Source of the DNA: Enterobacteriaceae bacterium UBA7338 | GTDB taxonomy: Bacteria; Pseudomonadota; Gammaproteobacteria; Enterobacterales; Enterobacteriaceae | Assembly (NCBI GenBank): GCA_002480085.1 | Contig: DKPJ01000009.1 | Location: 1 to 64,000 of the forward strand | Length of the DNA stretch: 64,000 bases | Direction of reading: 5' to 3' | Shown here: in pieces, positions 18,104-26,185 of the stretch | Position numbering within the stretch: the stretch's first letter is position 1 | How the letters are laid out: the number at the start of each line of letters is the position of its first letter | Made by a program: the position numbers and the translations under genes | The notes under the pieces: model-generated | Database searches by the model: none | What the model was told of the DNA's origin: nothing | The model's input: only the letters and a program-made list of their open reading frames with translations

Positions 18104-18898
18104 TCAATCCAGTACGGGAAAAAACTGCGCTGCATCAGAGAGCGTATGCAGCAAGGTGGTGTCCTGTGGGTTGCCCATCCACACGGCGACGGCAGTGTAG
18201 TTATCCTGAGCGTTGCCCTCGCTTTCGCCATTTTTTTGGATGAGCTGCTGCATTAACGTCAGCCACTCCTGTGGCGTATTGACCATGTGCAGCGACTGCT
18301 TCATCTGCTCTTCGCTAACGCCGTGCCAGAAGCCGTCGGTGCAGAGCAAAAAAACATCGCCATCTTCGACCGGGACCACATCGCTGTAGCTTGCCTCCGG
18401 GCCGCCATTCTCTATGCCCAGCGCCAGATAGAGCAGATTGCTGTTGATGTTTTCTGTCTGGTGCCCGGCATCTTTCATCTGCTGGATCAGGCTGTGATCG
18501 GTGGTGACATGGGAGAGCCAGCCGCGACGAAACAGATAGAGACGGCTATCGCCCGCGTGCGCCCAGTAGGCCAGCTTATAGTCACGATCGATAAACAGGC
18601 TGACAAGCGTGGTGCCCATCCGATGATAGTCCTGCACCGCCTGCTGTTCGCTAAGAATGGCGCGGTTCGCCTGCTGAACATAGTCACGGATATGCTGTGC
18701 ATTCAGGTGTTTATCACCGTCGAAGCGCGAGATGATGCTATTGCGGGCAAGCTCAGCCGCGACGTCGCCACCCGGCAGGCCAGCGATACCGTCACACACT
18801 ACGAAGCAGGCCGAGCGCTCCCCAATGTTTTCTCCCGTCTGATCCTGGTTACTGGCGCGCGTTCCCTGGCGGGAGAGAGAGGCCGTTGCGATATTCAT
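18104..18898 (-). CDS. pppA: T6SS PP2C-type protein phosphatase PppA
   Basis: The 264-residue protein has the full set of PP2C metal-binding motifs: SNQDQTGE, VVCDGIAG, GTTLVSLF, AHAGDSRLY, LLCTDGFW and QDNYTAV. PppA dephosphorylates TagH and thereby switches the secretion system off, opposing PpkA. Its start overlaps the tagH stop (18895-18898). No membrane segment, so it is cytoplasmic. Confidence 0.95.
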   Translation of the reverse strand: MNIATASLSRQGTRASNQDQTGENIGERSACFVVCDGIAGLPGGDVAAELARNSIISRFDGDKHLNAQHIRDYVQQANRAILSEQQAVQDYHRMGTTLVSLFIDRDYKLAYWAHAGDSRLYLFRRGWLSHVTTDHSLIQQMKDAGHQTENINSNLLYLALGIENGGPEASYSDVVPVEDGDVFLLCTDGFWHGVSEEQMKQSLHMVNTPQEWLTLMQQLIQKNGESEGNAQDNYTAVAVWMGNPQDTTLLHTLSDAAQFFPVLD

Positions 18899-20733
18899 TC
18901 TTCTTCCGATCCGCTTTGTGAGTCTTTGTACTGATTCACCTCCATGTCATAGGCATGGAGGAAGGCTTCGCCAAACAGGGTGTGGAAGTCATCTTCAATT
19001 TCGCCTGCCGTCTGGCCGTAGGTACGAACGAAGTAGTCCCACAGCGCTGCTTTACGGCTACCCGGCAGCGAAAGACGCGACGTCACGCCATCGAGCTTGG
19101 CCTGCTCTTCGAGCTGCTCTGGGTTAAAGGATTGCAGCATGGCGGCGATAATGGCGCGGATGCCGGAGATCATGCCCAGCTGGTGCGCCTGGAGATCGAT
19201 CAGCGCATCGCGCACCGATTTTTTCGGCGGCATAAAGCCCGGCATGCGGGTGCCAAACATCTGCATCAGCACCGTTTTACCGGAAGGGAGCAGCTTGAAC
19301 GGGTTATTAGCGTCGTCCAGCACCATCGTCATGTCGGCTTTCACGCCGCGCTTGAGGATCGATCGCGACGAGAGCAGCGCCACCGTTCCCTGCGAGAACA
19401 TGCTCAGCATCTGCCCGAGCTGGCGCATGTTTTCCCGGTCGAACTGCGGCGTCGGCTGCATATCGCCAAGGCCCATCCCCTCCAGCAGTGCCTCCAGCAG
19501 TTCGCCCTGCAAGACGTCGCCACGGGCAGGCTGTTGCAGGGACGATGACGCAGAGGCGGCGTTCTGTACCGGGTCGATACGCAGGCGGCCTTTTGGCGTC
19601 TGCGTGTGGGTACGCGCAACCGCCTGCGGCGTCGGCATAGTAAAGCCTGCATAGTCCTGACGGTCAGGCTCTTCGGCTGGCATGTCAGGTTCAGCATGCG
19701 GTGCTTCCGGCTGCGGCTCTGCGGCAAACAGCGGCGAGCTGGCCAGCGGATCGGCATCGTTGGGCATCTGTGCTTCGGGCGCGTCATCCTTCAATCCAAG
19801 GGGATCGCTATCTTCAGCAGGTGCAGCGTCCTGAGGCAGCGGATCGTCTTTAGGCGACAGATCGTCAGGATGGGTGAGCGGCGTACCGCCCATCAGCCCA
19901 AGCGGATCGTCATTGCGCGCGGCGGGTGCGCTGGCAGACCCACCGAACAGCGCCAGCGGATCCAGCTCGTCCTTCTGCTCCTCTTTTGGCAGCGAAGGCT
20001 CGCTCTCTTTAGGCGGCACCAGCGTGCTGGGCGTCGCGTCATCGAAAATGCTGTCGCTTTTGAACAGCGCCTCGTCGCTAAACAGCGAGTCAGTATCAAC
20101 ATTTTTACGTTCCAGCTGGGGATCGCTGTCATGGAACATTGCCAGCGGATCCTCGGCATTGCGCTCCGGCTCCTTGGGCTGCGAGAACGGATCGTGAGAT
20201 TCGGCAGGCTGCGGCTTAGCCCGGTTGCTTGAGATGCTGTCGGAGATAGAGAACTCCTGCATCAGGCTGTCCCAAATCTCCGTAGGTACCGCCGTGGGCG
20301 CTGCGTCAGCGTGTGCAGAGGCGCCTGTCGGCTTCGGCGCTGGTGCAGGGGCGGCGGCAGGTTTCGGCGGCGGCGGCGTAACGATCGCAGCCGGACGGCT
20401 TACCGGTGCAGCCTGCTGTTGCAAGCTGGTCACCTCGATGCGGTAGTCATCGATGCCAAGGATGTCACCATCCTGCAACTCGACCTGGCGTCCGCGCTCG
20501 AGGGGAATATCGTTCAGCGCCACGCGGGTCACGCTGCCCCGGTTGGTGATGCGGCACTCACCCTGGGCATCCACATGGACAATGGCCTGTAGGCGGGAGA
20601 TGGTGCGGTCGTTATCCGGCAGCACCAGATTGTTATCCGTTCCGCGACCAATGGTGCCACCGGGCGCATAAAACTCGAAGCTACTCAGGGGTGGCTGATG
20701 GCCAGGTTTTGTCGAAATAATCGTGAATCGCAT
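18895..20733 (-). CDS. tagH: FHA-domain T6SS scaffold protein TagH (Fha)
   Basis: The 612-residue protein has an N-terminal FHA domain (about 25-105) with TIGRGTDNNLVLPD, the SRLQAIVH core and the N at NRGSV. These are the phosphothreonine-binding features. A long acidic, Pro/Ala-rich low-complexity linker (about 115-400) repeats DPL-type motifs (DPLALFGG, DPLGLMGG, DPLASSPLF). The C-terminal TagH domain (about 420-600) follows. Fha is the target of PpkA and recruits assembly factors. It is the first gene after the effector block and probably starts a tagH-pppA-...-ppkA transcript. Confidence 0.93.
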   Translation of the reverse strand: MRFTIISTKPGHQPPLSSFEFYAPGGTIGRGTDNNLVLPDNDRTISRLQAIVHVDAQGECRITNRGSVTRVALNDIPLERGRQVELQDGDILGIDDYRIEVTSLQQQAAPVSRPAAIVTPPPPKPAAAPAPAPKPTGASAHADAAPTAVPTEIWDSLMQEFSISDSISSNRAKPQPAESHDPFSQPKEPERNAEDPLAMFHDSDPQLERKNVDTDSLFSDEALFKSDSIFDDATPSTLVPPKESEPSLPKEEQKDELDPLALFGGSASAPAARNDDPLGLMGGTPLTHPDDLSPKDDPLPQDAAPAEDSDPLGLKDDAPEAQMPNDADPLASSPLFAAEPQPEAPHAEPDMPAEEPDRQDYAGFTMPTPQAVARTHTQTPKGRLRIDPVQNAASASSSLQQPARGDVLQGELLEALLEGMGLGDMQPTPQFDRENMRQLGQMLSMFSQGTVALLSSRSILKRGVKADMTMVLDDANNPFKLLPSGKTVLMQMFGTRMPGFMPPKKSVRDALIDLQAHQLGMISGIRAIIAAMLQSFNPEQLEEQAKLDGVTSRLSLPGSRKAALWDYFVRTYGQTAGEIEDDFHTLFGEAFLHAYDMEVNQYKDSQSGSEEE

Positions 20734-20763
20734 AGCGTATTCCTGCTGGTATGGTTAGCACTC

Positions 20764-20799
20764 AAACGCAGCCGCTCTTAAGGAAGAGTAGCTGCGTTT
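20764..20799. terminator. Intergenic stem-loop upstream of tagH
   Basis: A 9-bp perfect outer stem (AAACGCAGC / GCTGCGTTT) surrounds an inner 5-bp stem (CTCTT / AAGAG). On the minus strand it lies between the last immunity gene and tagH, and is followed by TTTGAG rather than a long T-run. It could be a partial terminator or a processing site that isolates the effector block from the tagH operon. The rest of 20734-20947 is AT-rich without another clear signal. Confidence 0.5.
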
Positions 20800-20947
20800 G
20801 GGGACGGATAAGTTGAGTAAGAAAAAGCTGAACGGCGAAAATAAATATGTCTTGGAAATAAGAAAAAATCTGCTTTAAGGAATAAGATTTAACTGCACCA
20901 TTAATTTTATTTATTTATCGTTTTGCTTGCACTTCAAAATCGATTAC

Positions 20948-21358
20948 TTAAGATAAAAAACCAATCTTATCAAGTAAAGCATAAATAAGACCAACCCCGA
21001 AACCTAAACCCATAAGATAGCCATTTCTATAAAAACCACGTATCCATGAAAGATCATAGTGCTTTCTTATTAAGTCACCCGCATCAGGCTCTATCCACCT
21101 TTTATTATCAATTGGAATGCGCTTACCCTTTAGAATCATAGAGATAATCGATACGAGATATCCAAATCCTTGAACGCCTAATTGTTCATAAAGAAAGTAA
21201 TCTTCAAAGCGAATAATTGAATGATCAACTAACAGTTGAAAAACATTTGCAAGTTCGGCTCTATATTTCCGATAATAGATATAGTAAACGATAAGAGTGT
21301 ATATCCAACTGAACATTAGCATTAATAAAAATGTCAATTTAATGATATCTAAAATCAT
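20948..21358 (-). CDS. Two-TM immunity-like protein, module 1 second copy
   Basis: The protein is 136 residues, with a hydrophobic segment at about 5-28, a second at about 112-132 and a cytoplasmic middle. The middle carries the family pattern: EDYFLYEQLGVQGFGY, LKGKRIP, then RWIEPDAGDL and the LSWIRG block. The same pattern is in the proteins at 21459, 23158 and 23623, so these are four paralogues. Each pair lies right behind one of the two duplicated effectors, which makes immunity the likely role. The ribosome site is weak. Confidence 0.6.
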   Translation of the reverse strand: MILDIIKLTFLLMLMFSWIYTLIVYYIYYRKYRAELANVFQLLVDHSIIRFEDYFLYEQLGVQGFGYLVSIISMILKGKRIPIDNKRWIEPDAGDLIRKHYDLSWIRGFYRNGYLMGLGFGVGLIYALLDKIGFLS

Positions 21359-21458
21359 TTTATGCAGACTATTAGTAGCATATGAAAAAGCCAGTCACCG
21401 CTCTTCAGCAAGCAGCACTCATTTTTATTAATATTATCCTCAGCATTTAAAAAATCCA

Positions 21459-21875
21459 TTAGTATTTATAACCAACGAAAGATAATATTAGTAAAATACA
21501 TAAAAGAACACTACCTAGCTTGACTTTACAACCATAATTTTTAACCCATGCCAGATTAACCCCTCTCAATAATACCTGACATGCTTCTGGCTCAAGCCAG
21601 CGAGTATGAGTTAACTTAACTCTCTTACCTTTGAGAATTAAGAAAAGAACCATTACTCTTGCACCAAAACCCCAAAAACCTAACATTTCCAAAGTCTGGT
21701 AATCATTGTCATGCAATAATTTATTATCTTTTAAAAGCTGAAAAATACCCGCCAATCTTTTTGAGTATCTTTTATAATCCACAAAAAAAGACACAACAAT
21801 TAGAATCCATACTATAAATAAAAACAAAACAAAAAGTGAATAAATGTGTTTGGCATCCACACTAATTTCCACCAT
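21459..21875 (-). CDS. Two-TM immunity-like protein, module 1 first copy
   Basis: The protein is 138 residues with hydrophobic segments at about 10-32 and 115-135. Shared motifs are YQTLEMLGFWGFGARV, LKGKRVKL, RWLEPEACQVL and NLAWVKN. The start lies 14 bp inside the 3' end of the module 1 effector, as expected for a translationally coupled immunity gene. It is the best candidate for the cognate immunity protein of that effector. No other function is visible. Confidence 0.65.
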   Translation of the reverse strand: MVEISVDAKHIYSLFVLFLFIVWILIVVSFFVDYKRYSKRLAGIFQLLKDNKLLHDNDYQTLEMLGFWGFGARVMVLFLILKGKRVKLTHTRWLEPEACQVLLRGVNLAWVKNYGCKVKLGSVLLCILLILSFVGYKY

Positions 21876-22851
21876 ATATTAAAAAATTTGTTATTTGACC
21901 AATATATCCACCGGCTATGGCTCCTATTGAAGAACCAGCCGCACTGACAATAACACCGCAGGCTATAGTTCCCATACCTGCAGTAGGTACGCCCAGTGCT
22001 AAGCAAACCGGAGCTGCTAAGGGAGCAACTAAAGCTGCACCTGCTACTCCACCACCAAAATTACTGTATTTTCTAACCGCCACTTTTGCGCACTCACTCT
22101 CTCGCCCAGTGGTACAGGCATGGTACACATCGTTAGTGGTATTCATAAACGAGAAGCCTAACGCCACCCATCCGCCTGCTTTCATAAAGCTCGCTGCTTT
22201 TGCCGACCGGCTGATGTAGCTGGCGTATCCGGGGATGGTGCCCACCCCAACCGTGCTCCACTCATGAATAATTGAGCGTGACGACAAGCCAAGTGCTCTT
22301 TTGATGCTGTCGTAGCGGTCTATGTTTAACGACATGCGGCCAATGCCTTTTAGCAGCGGCTTAAGCTGGGCGAACAGCGCGTTTCGCTCTGTAAAAAACT
22401 GTTGCCCAATCAGCGTGCCCTGCGTACGGAACTGGTTCTGGTAGGTCTGTTCTATCTTCACCAAAATCGACTCAATCTGACGAAAATATCTTTCCCCCAT
22501 GTCTCCCGCCGTTCCGACGACCTTCTCTCCCAGGGAGGTCAACGCCGCAATGTGCTGATAGTGCTTGTTCAGGAATGCCGCTACATTGTCATCCGTCGTT
22601 GCCAGGGCTGCGTTCACTTTTTGCTTCGCCATAATTATATGATTAAGCTGATACACCTGATTCTGATTCGCCGGGTCGGCGACTATCAGGATCTGTCCGG
22701 GCTTGACCCAGCGCATATCCCTGTTGAGGTGCATAAAGTAGCGGGCCGTTTCGCTATTCGGATTGTTAAACAGCAAACGCGCCTGAAAATCTAAGGTGCC
22801 CGGCTGCTGTACCACGCAATATCCGGGGGCCACAGTCGATTGTGTTCTCAT
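21862..22851 (-). CDS. T6SS membrane-targeting effector candidate, module 1
   Basis: The protein is 329 residues with no signal peptide. Residues 46-60 (RWVKPGQILIVADP) look like a LysM-type strand. Residues 60-225 are soluble and mostly helical. The last third is strongly hydrophobic and Gly/Ala-rich with GxxxG-type spacing (VAGAALVAPLAAP, AAGSSIGAIAGGYIG). Residues 1-266 are almost identical to the effector at 24033-25025, while the hydrophobic tails differ. Glycine-zipper tails are known from pore-forming T6SS toxins such as Tse4, so I infer a membrane-permeabilising toxin. It is followed by two immunity-like genes and preceded by a conserved structured leader. Confidence 0.65.
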   Translation of the reverse strand: MRTQSTVAPGYCVVQQPGTLDFQARLLFNNPNSETARYFMHLNRDMRWVKPGQILIVADPANQNQVYQLNHIIMAKQKVNAALATTDDNVAAFLNKHYQHIAALTSLGEKVVGTAGDMGERYFRQIESILVKIEQTYQNQFRTQGTLIGQQFFTERNALFAQLKPLLKGIGRMSLNIDRYDSIKRALGLSSRSIIHEWSTVGVGTIPGYASYISRSAKAASFMKAGGWVALGFSFMNTTNDVYHACTTGRESECAKVAVRKYSNFGGGVAGAALVAPLAAPVCLALGVPTAGMGTIACGVIVSAAGSSIGAIAGGYIGQITNFLIYGGN

Positions 22852-23104
22852 TGTTAATCCCTGTTAAATCGCTTTAACAGCAACCTCTGCCCGCTGTTTT
22901 AAAGCGACATGAGAAGACGACTTCTCATTTTTACTGGAAATGATTTTGAAACTAGCTCAGCCTGTTAAAGGAACCCCTGATAACCTGACGTAGCATTGCG
23001 AACAATTTCAAAATACGGTTTGTAAAAATGAGTCTACTGCGGGCCTAATATTCTCTGTAATGTATTTGTGCGATCCATCGCCATTACGGCCTGTACTATT
23101 TAAT
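22057..23104. repeat. Direct repeat copy 1 of the effector module duplication
   Basis: About 1.05 kb is repeated at 24233-25278. The repeat covers codons about 1-266 of the effector, its leader and a further 180 bp. It ends at the tetranucleotide TAAT in both copies, which in copy 2 is within the last codons of the Tai4-like gene. Identity is high throughout, with scattered substitutions, so the duplication is not brand new. Unique DNA of about 1.1 kb separates the two copies. Confidence 0.9.
22852..22927 (-). promoter_or_regulatory. Structured 5' leader with alternative hairpins, module 1 effector
   Basis: On the RNA strand, arm A (GCTTTAAAACAGC, at 22893-22905) can pair with arm B (GCTGTTAAAGC, 22871-22881). 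Arm B can instead pair through CTGTTAAA (22873-22880) with arm C (TTTAACAG, 22861-22868), which abuts the presumed ribosome site AGGG before the ATG. A/B and B/C pairing exclude each other, as in an attenuator or translational switch. A separate 7-bp hairpin (TGAGAAG / CTTCTCA) lies upstream at 22910-22927. All arms are kept in the second copy although loops differ. Confidence 0.5.
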
Positions 23105-23139
23105 ACAGCAATCGCTCCCAAATATCTAAAAGGAAACAT
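23008..23139 (-). pseudogene. 43-codon ORF, conserved-frame remnant upstream of module 1 effector
   Basis: The minus strand encodes a 43-residue ORF ending SFLQTVF, with a core HKYIT followed by R-AV-SFLQTVF. In the second repeat copy the same frame stays open to the same stop despite several base changes. It lacks a convincing ribosome site. I do not recognise it. It looks like the C-terminal end of a lost gene carried in the repeat, though a small functional peptide is possible. Confidence 0.35.
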
Positions 23140-23157
23140 TATCTGCAATATAAAATT

Positions 23158-23550
23158 TTATTTACCCGTTATTACGAGGATAATCAATAAAACCATCAAC
23201 ACTGCAACAAAACAAGAAACTTTATGAAATCTGTCGATCCAGGAAAAATCATACAGTGATAGCATTAATTTACCAGCATCAGGCTCCAGCCAACGCTCCC
23301 CGCTTCTTTTCAAGGGCTTACATTGAAGGATTTTCTTCATAAGACCCACTCGGTGAACAAAACCAGGAGCACCCATTTGCTCATAAAAAAGGTAATCCTC
23401 AGCATTTAAATATCTGTTTTCTTGCAATTTATTAAACGCATCGGAAAGTTGCTTAGTATGTTTACGATAAAATCGAAAATAAATTACCAGCGATACAGCA
23501 AGCCCTATAAAAATGAAAATTAGCGCGATAAATCTGAAGCTCTCATGCAT
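23158..23550 (-). CDS. Two-TM immunity-like protein, module 2 second copy
   Basis: The protein is 130 residues with hydrophobic segments at about 5-25 and 108-128. The middle shows the shared pattern: AEDYLFYEQMGAPGFVHRV, RWLEPDAGKLML and FSWIDRFH. The closest relative in the window is the protein at 20948-21358 (EDYFLYEQLG, RWIEPDAGDL), which occupies the same position in module 1. Immunity role is inferred from this arrangement. Confidence 0.6.
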   Translation of the reverse strand: MHESFRFIALIFIFIGLAVSLVIYFRFYRKHTKQLSDAFNKLQENRYLNAEDYLFYEQMGAPGFVHRVGLMKKILQCKPLKRSGERWLEPDAGKLMLSLYDFSWIDRFHKVSCFVAVLMVLLIILVITGK

Positions 23551-23622
23551 TGGCTTTAGCTTTTCATTTGTTTATGAAAGATTACGATATTTTAAATAAA
23601 CCCAGCATCGCTGGTGGCATAA

Positions 23623-24036
23623 TTATTTATAGAGAAGTAATAACAAAAAAGTAATAAGCAGCCAAAAAGTCATTATATAGGCCTGGATTTTGTATAACCG
23701 ATGTAATTTCATTATCCAGCTAATCCTTGAATGAGGTAATGACTTTATAAATTCATATGCTTCTGGCTGAACATAACGCTCATGTGTAAATTTCATTCTT
23801 ACACCCTTATACAGCCTTACAAACCAAATTATCTTCTGATAGTTAGCAAATGAGCCAAAGTATACAGCGTAATTTGTCATTATATCAATATCAAAACCAT
23901 GCCTGCGGTACTCTGCCAACAGCTCTTCATATTTCTCTTTGTTACTTTTAAATTGACTTGAATTAAACAGGTCAATAATAATAACTATTAAAAATGAAAT
24001 CGCAGACAAAAATATAAGGATGTTTTCGACATTCAC
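23623..24036 (-). CDS. Two-TM immunity-like protein, module 2 first copy
   Basis: The 137-residue protein has hydrophobic segments at about 5-25 and 112-136. It is the most diverged of the four paralogues but keeps the pattern KGVRMKFTHERYVQPEAYEF and the SRISWIMKLH block. It overlaps the module 2 effector stop by 4 bp, so it is probably the cognate immunity gene. Its divergence from the module 1 counterpart parallels the divergence of the effector tails. Confidence 0.65.
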   Translation of the reverse strand: MNVENILIFLSAISFLIVIIIDLFNSSQFKSNKEKYEELLAEYRRHGFDIDIMTNYAVYFGSFANYQKIIWFVRLYKGVRMKFTHERYVQPEAYEFIKSLPHSRISWIMKLHRLYKIQAYIMTFWLLITFLLLLLYK

Positions 24037-25025
24037 AATACTTTATCCGTTACAAGCTCAGTAAATCCTCCAGCTGCCTCGCTTCCTAAGTATCCGCCAG
24101 CTGCTGCGCCAACGATAGAGCAGGCAAGTGTTCCGACTCCACCACTGGCAAGCCCAAGACCTACACATAAGCCACTTCCTAGTAAAGCTCCATATTTTCC
24201 ACCATAAATCCCCCCTACAACACTAGCACCGAAACTACTATATTTTTTCACCGCTACCTTGCCGCATTCATTCTCGCGCCCAACGGTGCAGGCATGGTAC
24301 ACATCGTTAGAGGTGTTCATAAACGAGAAGCCTAACGCCACCCATCCGCCTGCTTTCATAAAGCTTGCTGCTTTTGCCGACCGGATAATGTAACTGGCAT
24401 ATCCGGGGATGGTGCCTACCCCAACCGTGCTCCACTCATGAATAATTGAGCGTGTGGACAAGCCAAGTGCTCTTTTGATGCTGTCGTAGCGGTCTATGTT
24501 TAACGACAAGCGGCCAAGGCCTTTTAGCAGCGGCTTAAGCTGGGCGAACAGCGCGTTTCGCTCTGTAAAAAACTGTTGCCCAATCAGCATGCCCTGCGTA
24601 CGGAACTGGTTCTGGTAGGTCTGCTCTATTTTCACCAGAATCGACTCAATCTGACGAAAATATTTCTCCCCCATGTCTCCCGCCGTTCCGGCAATGTTGT
24701 CTCCCCACGAGGTCAACGCCGCAATGTGCTGATAGTTCTTGTTCAGAAAAGCCGCTACGTTAGCATCCGTCGTCACCATCGCTGCGTTAACTTTATGCTT
24801 CGCCATAATCAGGTGATTGAGCTGGTACACATGATTCTGATTCGCCGGGTCGGCGACTATCAGGATCTGTCCGGGCTTAACCCATCGCGTATCCCTGTTG
24901 AGATGCATAAAGTAGCGGGCCGCTTCGCTATTCGGATTGTTAAACAGTAAACGCGCCTGAAAATCTAAGGTTCCCGGCTGCTGTACTACGCAATACCCGG
25001 GGGCCACAGTCGATTGTGTTCTCAT
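24033..25025 (-). CDS. T6SS membrane-targeting effector candidate, module 2
   Basis: The protein is 330 residues and nearly identical to the effector at 21862-22851 up to about residue 266 (KKYSSFG). A different Gly-rich hydrophobic tail follows (GGIYGGKYGALLGSG, SIVGAAAGGYLGSEAAGG). Shared delivery region plus swapped toxic tail and immunity gene is the pattern of polymorphic toxins. No catalytic motif is visible, so membrane permeabilisation is the working idea. The start has the same structured leader as module 1. Confidence 0.65.
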   Translation of the reverse strand: MRTQSTVAPGYCVVQQPGTLDFQARLLFNNPNSEAARYFMHLNRDTRWVKPGQILIVADPANQNHVYQLNHLIMAKHKVNAAMVTTDANVAAFLNKNYQHIAALTSWGDNIAGTAGDMGEKYFRQIESILVKIEQTYQNQFRTQGMLIGQQFFTERNALFAQLKPLLKGLGRLSLNIDRYDSIKRALGLSTRSIIHEWSTVGVGTIPGYASYIIRSAKAASFMKAGGWVALGFSFMNTSNDVYHACTVGRENECGKVAVKKYSSFGASVVGGIYGGKYGALLGSGLCVGLGLASGGVGTLACSIVGAAAGGYLGSEAAGGFTELVTDKVL

Positions 25026-25278
25026 TTTTAATCCCTGTTAAATCGCTTTAACAGCAATATTCACCCGCTGTTTTAAAGCGACATGAGAAGACAACTTCTC
25101 ATTTTTACGATGATTGATTTTAAAATTAGCTTAGTCTATTAAAGGAACCCCTAATAACCTGACGTAGCATTGCGAACAATTTCAAAATACGGTTTGTAAA
25201 AATGAGTTTACTGCGGACCTGTTATTGTCTGTAATGTATTTGTGCGATCCATCGCTATTACGGATTGTACTATTTAAT
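24233..25278. repeat. Direct repeat copy 2 of the effector module duplication
   Basis: This is the partner of 22057-23104. The upstream end falls inside the final codons of the Tai4-like gene (stop at 25270-25272), so the duplication breakpoint lies there. That suggests this copy is in the ancestral position and copy 1 is the derived insertion, although the reverse cannot be excluded. Confidence 0.88.
25026..25101 (-). promoter_or_regulatory. Structured 5' leader with alternative hairpins, module 2 effector
   Basis: It has the same three arms as module 1: C at 25035-25042, B at 25047-25054, A at 25067-25079. The independent hairpin TGAGAAG / CTTCTCA is at 25084-25101. Arms are unchanged between the copies, while the hairpin loop (ACGA versus ACAA) and the A-B connector differ. 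That is the pattern expected if the structure is under selection. Confidence 0.5.
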
Positions 25279-25629
25279 GCCTTTATCATAGATCTTATTA
25301 ATGGCATTGCTATTAGCGATAAGTGTACATTTCAACACTTGATACTCACCCGGAAGTGACCCACCGATCCTTTCAACAAGCTGATTATCGATGTTTTTTT
25401 CTGCCTCTTCGAATAGCTCAGCGGACAAGTTACTGGCTTCAAGCCACGCAGATGCGCTGACTTTAGCATCATTCTTGAGAGACTCGCTGTCAGCAATTTT
25501 GCCAATGCAACGGTTTTGCACCCAGTTACTAAAAATCTGCTGCTGAGAGAAGCTATTTACTTCCGGCAGCGTTTGCGCACAAACAACTGAAGAAGTAATT
25601 ACCAGGAGGAACGTTAGCAAAATTTTCAT
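25270..25629 (-). CDS. Periplasmic Tai4-like immunity protein (second copy)
   Basis: The 119-residue protein has a signal peptide (MKILLTFLLVITSSVVCA, cleavage near AQT). The mature part shows NWVQNRCIGK, DAKVSASAWLEA and YQVLKC. This matches the Cys-SA-LE-Cys spacing of the Tai4 protein at 27671 (LTRCLSQ, DAARSGNALLEW, TLNCLRL). Tai4 proteins bind and inhibit Tae4 amidases in the periplasm. The ATG at 25629 is chosen because it begins the signal peptide; the longer frame upstream is not convincing. With no amidase gene beside it, this is probably an orphan immunity protein. Its stop lies in the repeat boundary. Confidence 0.6.
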   Translation of the reverse strand: MKILLTFLLVITSSVVCAQTLPEVNSFSQQQIFSNWVQNRCIGKIADSESLKNDAKVSASAWLEASNLSAELFEEAEKNIDNQLVERIGGSLPGEYQVLKCTLIANSNAINKIYDKGIK

Positions 25630-25786
25630 TTTAGGTTCCATGGTATAGTTTAGTGAAAAATCCTTCACCACCATCTTAGCCAGTAAGGCATTAAAAAATC
25701 CGCAAAATAACCTAACATAGCATCTAAATAAATTCGACATCACTCCAAAAGCGTATTCATTTGGATATGAATTGACTAAAAATAGC

Positions 25787-26185
25787 TTACTCAATATTGA
25801 TAATACTTAATTTATTCGTCGCATTTTTTTGCAACTTAAAACGAGCAGCGTAACGTATCGCGTCATCCCCACCCATAACTTTAAGTGCAACATCATATTC
25901 ACCCTCTTCCCAATTAATTCCACCCCATTGACTACACTGATTAGTTTCTAAAATAGTGACAGGTGTATAAGTAGCAGGTTTTGAAATGGTTTTCCACTCT
26001 GAATCTTCTCGTTTCATAATAGTTGGAGCATGGCTACTTAAAGGTTTATCAAGGCCTGAAGGATTAATACTGAAACAAGGCTCATTATTTTTTAAAGAAA
26101 CTTCCATGCGTTGATATTGAGCAGGATGAGATACACAACCACTGCTTATAAGTGAAAGCAAAATAATTAAAAATAATCTATTCAT
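25787..26185 (-). CDS. Periplasmic lipoprotein, candidate immunity of the metallopeptidase
   Basis: The 132-residue protein has a lipoprotein signal with lipobox LISSGC (Cys near residue 17). The mature part is beta-rich with GGINWEEGEYDVALKVMG. Its ATG overlaps the stop of the metallopeptidase gene (ATGA), implying coupled translation. Lipoproteins of this kind are found behind T6SS effectors and annotated as putative immunity lipoproteins; I infer this from position and layout. A TTG two codons upstream is not preferred. Confidence 0.6.
   Translation of the reverse strand: MNRLFLIILLSLISSGCVSHPAQYQRMEVSLKNNEPCFSINPSGLDKPLSSHAPTIMKREDSEWKTISKPATYTPVTILETNQCSQWGGINWEEGEYDVALKVMGGDDAIRYAARFKLQKNATNKLSIINIE

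Noticed and set aside
22057..25278. Transposon origin of the 1-kb direct repeat
   Set aside because: No transposase, terminal inverted repeats or target-site duplication were seen; homologous or illegitimate recombination is simpler.
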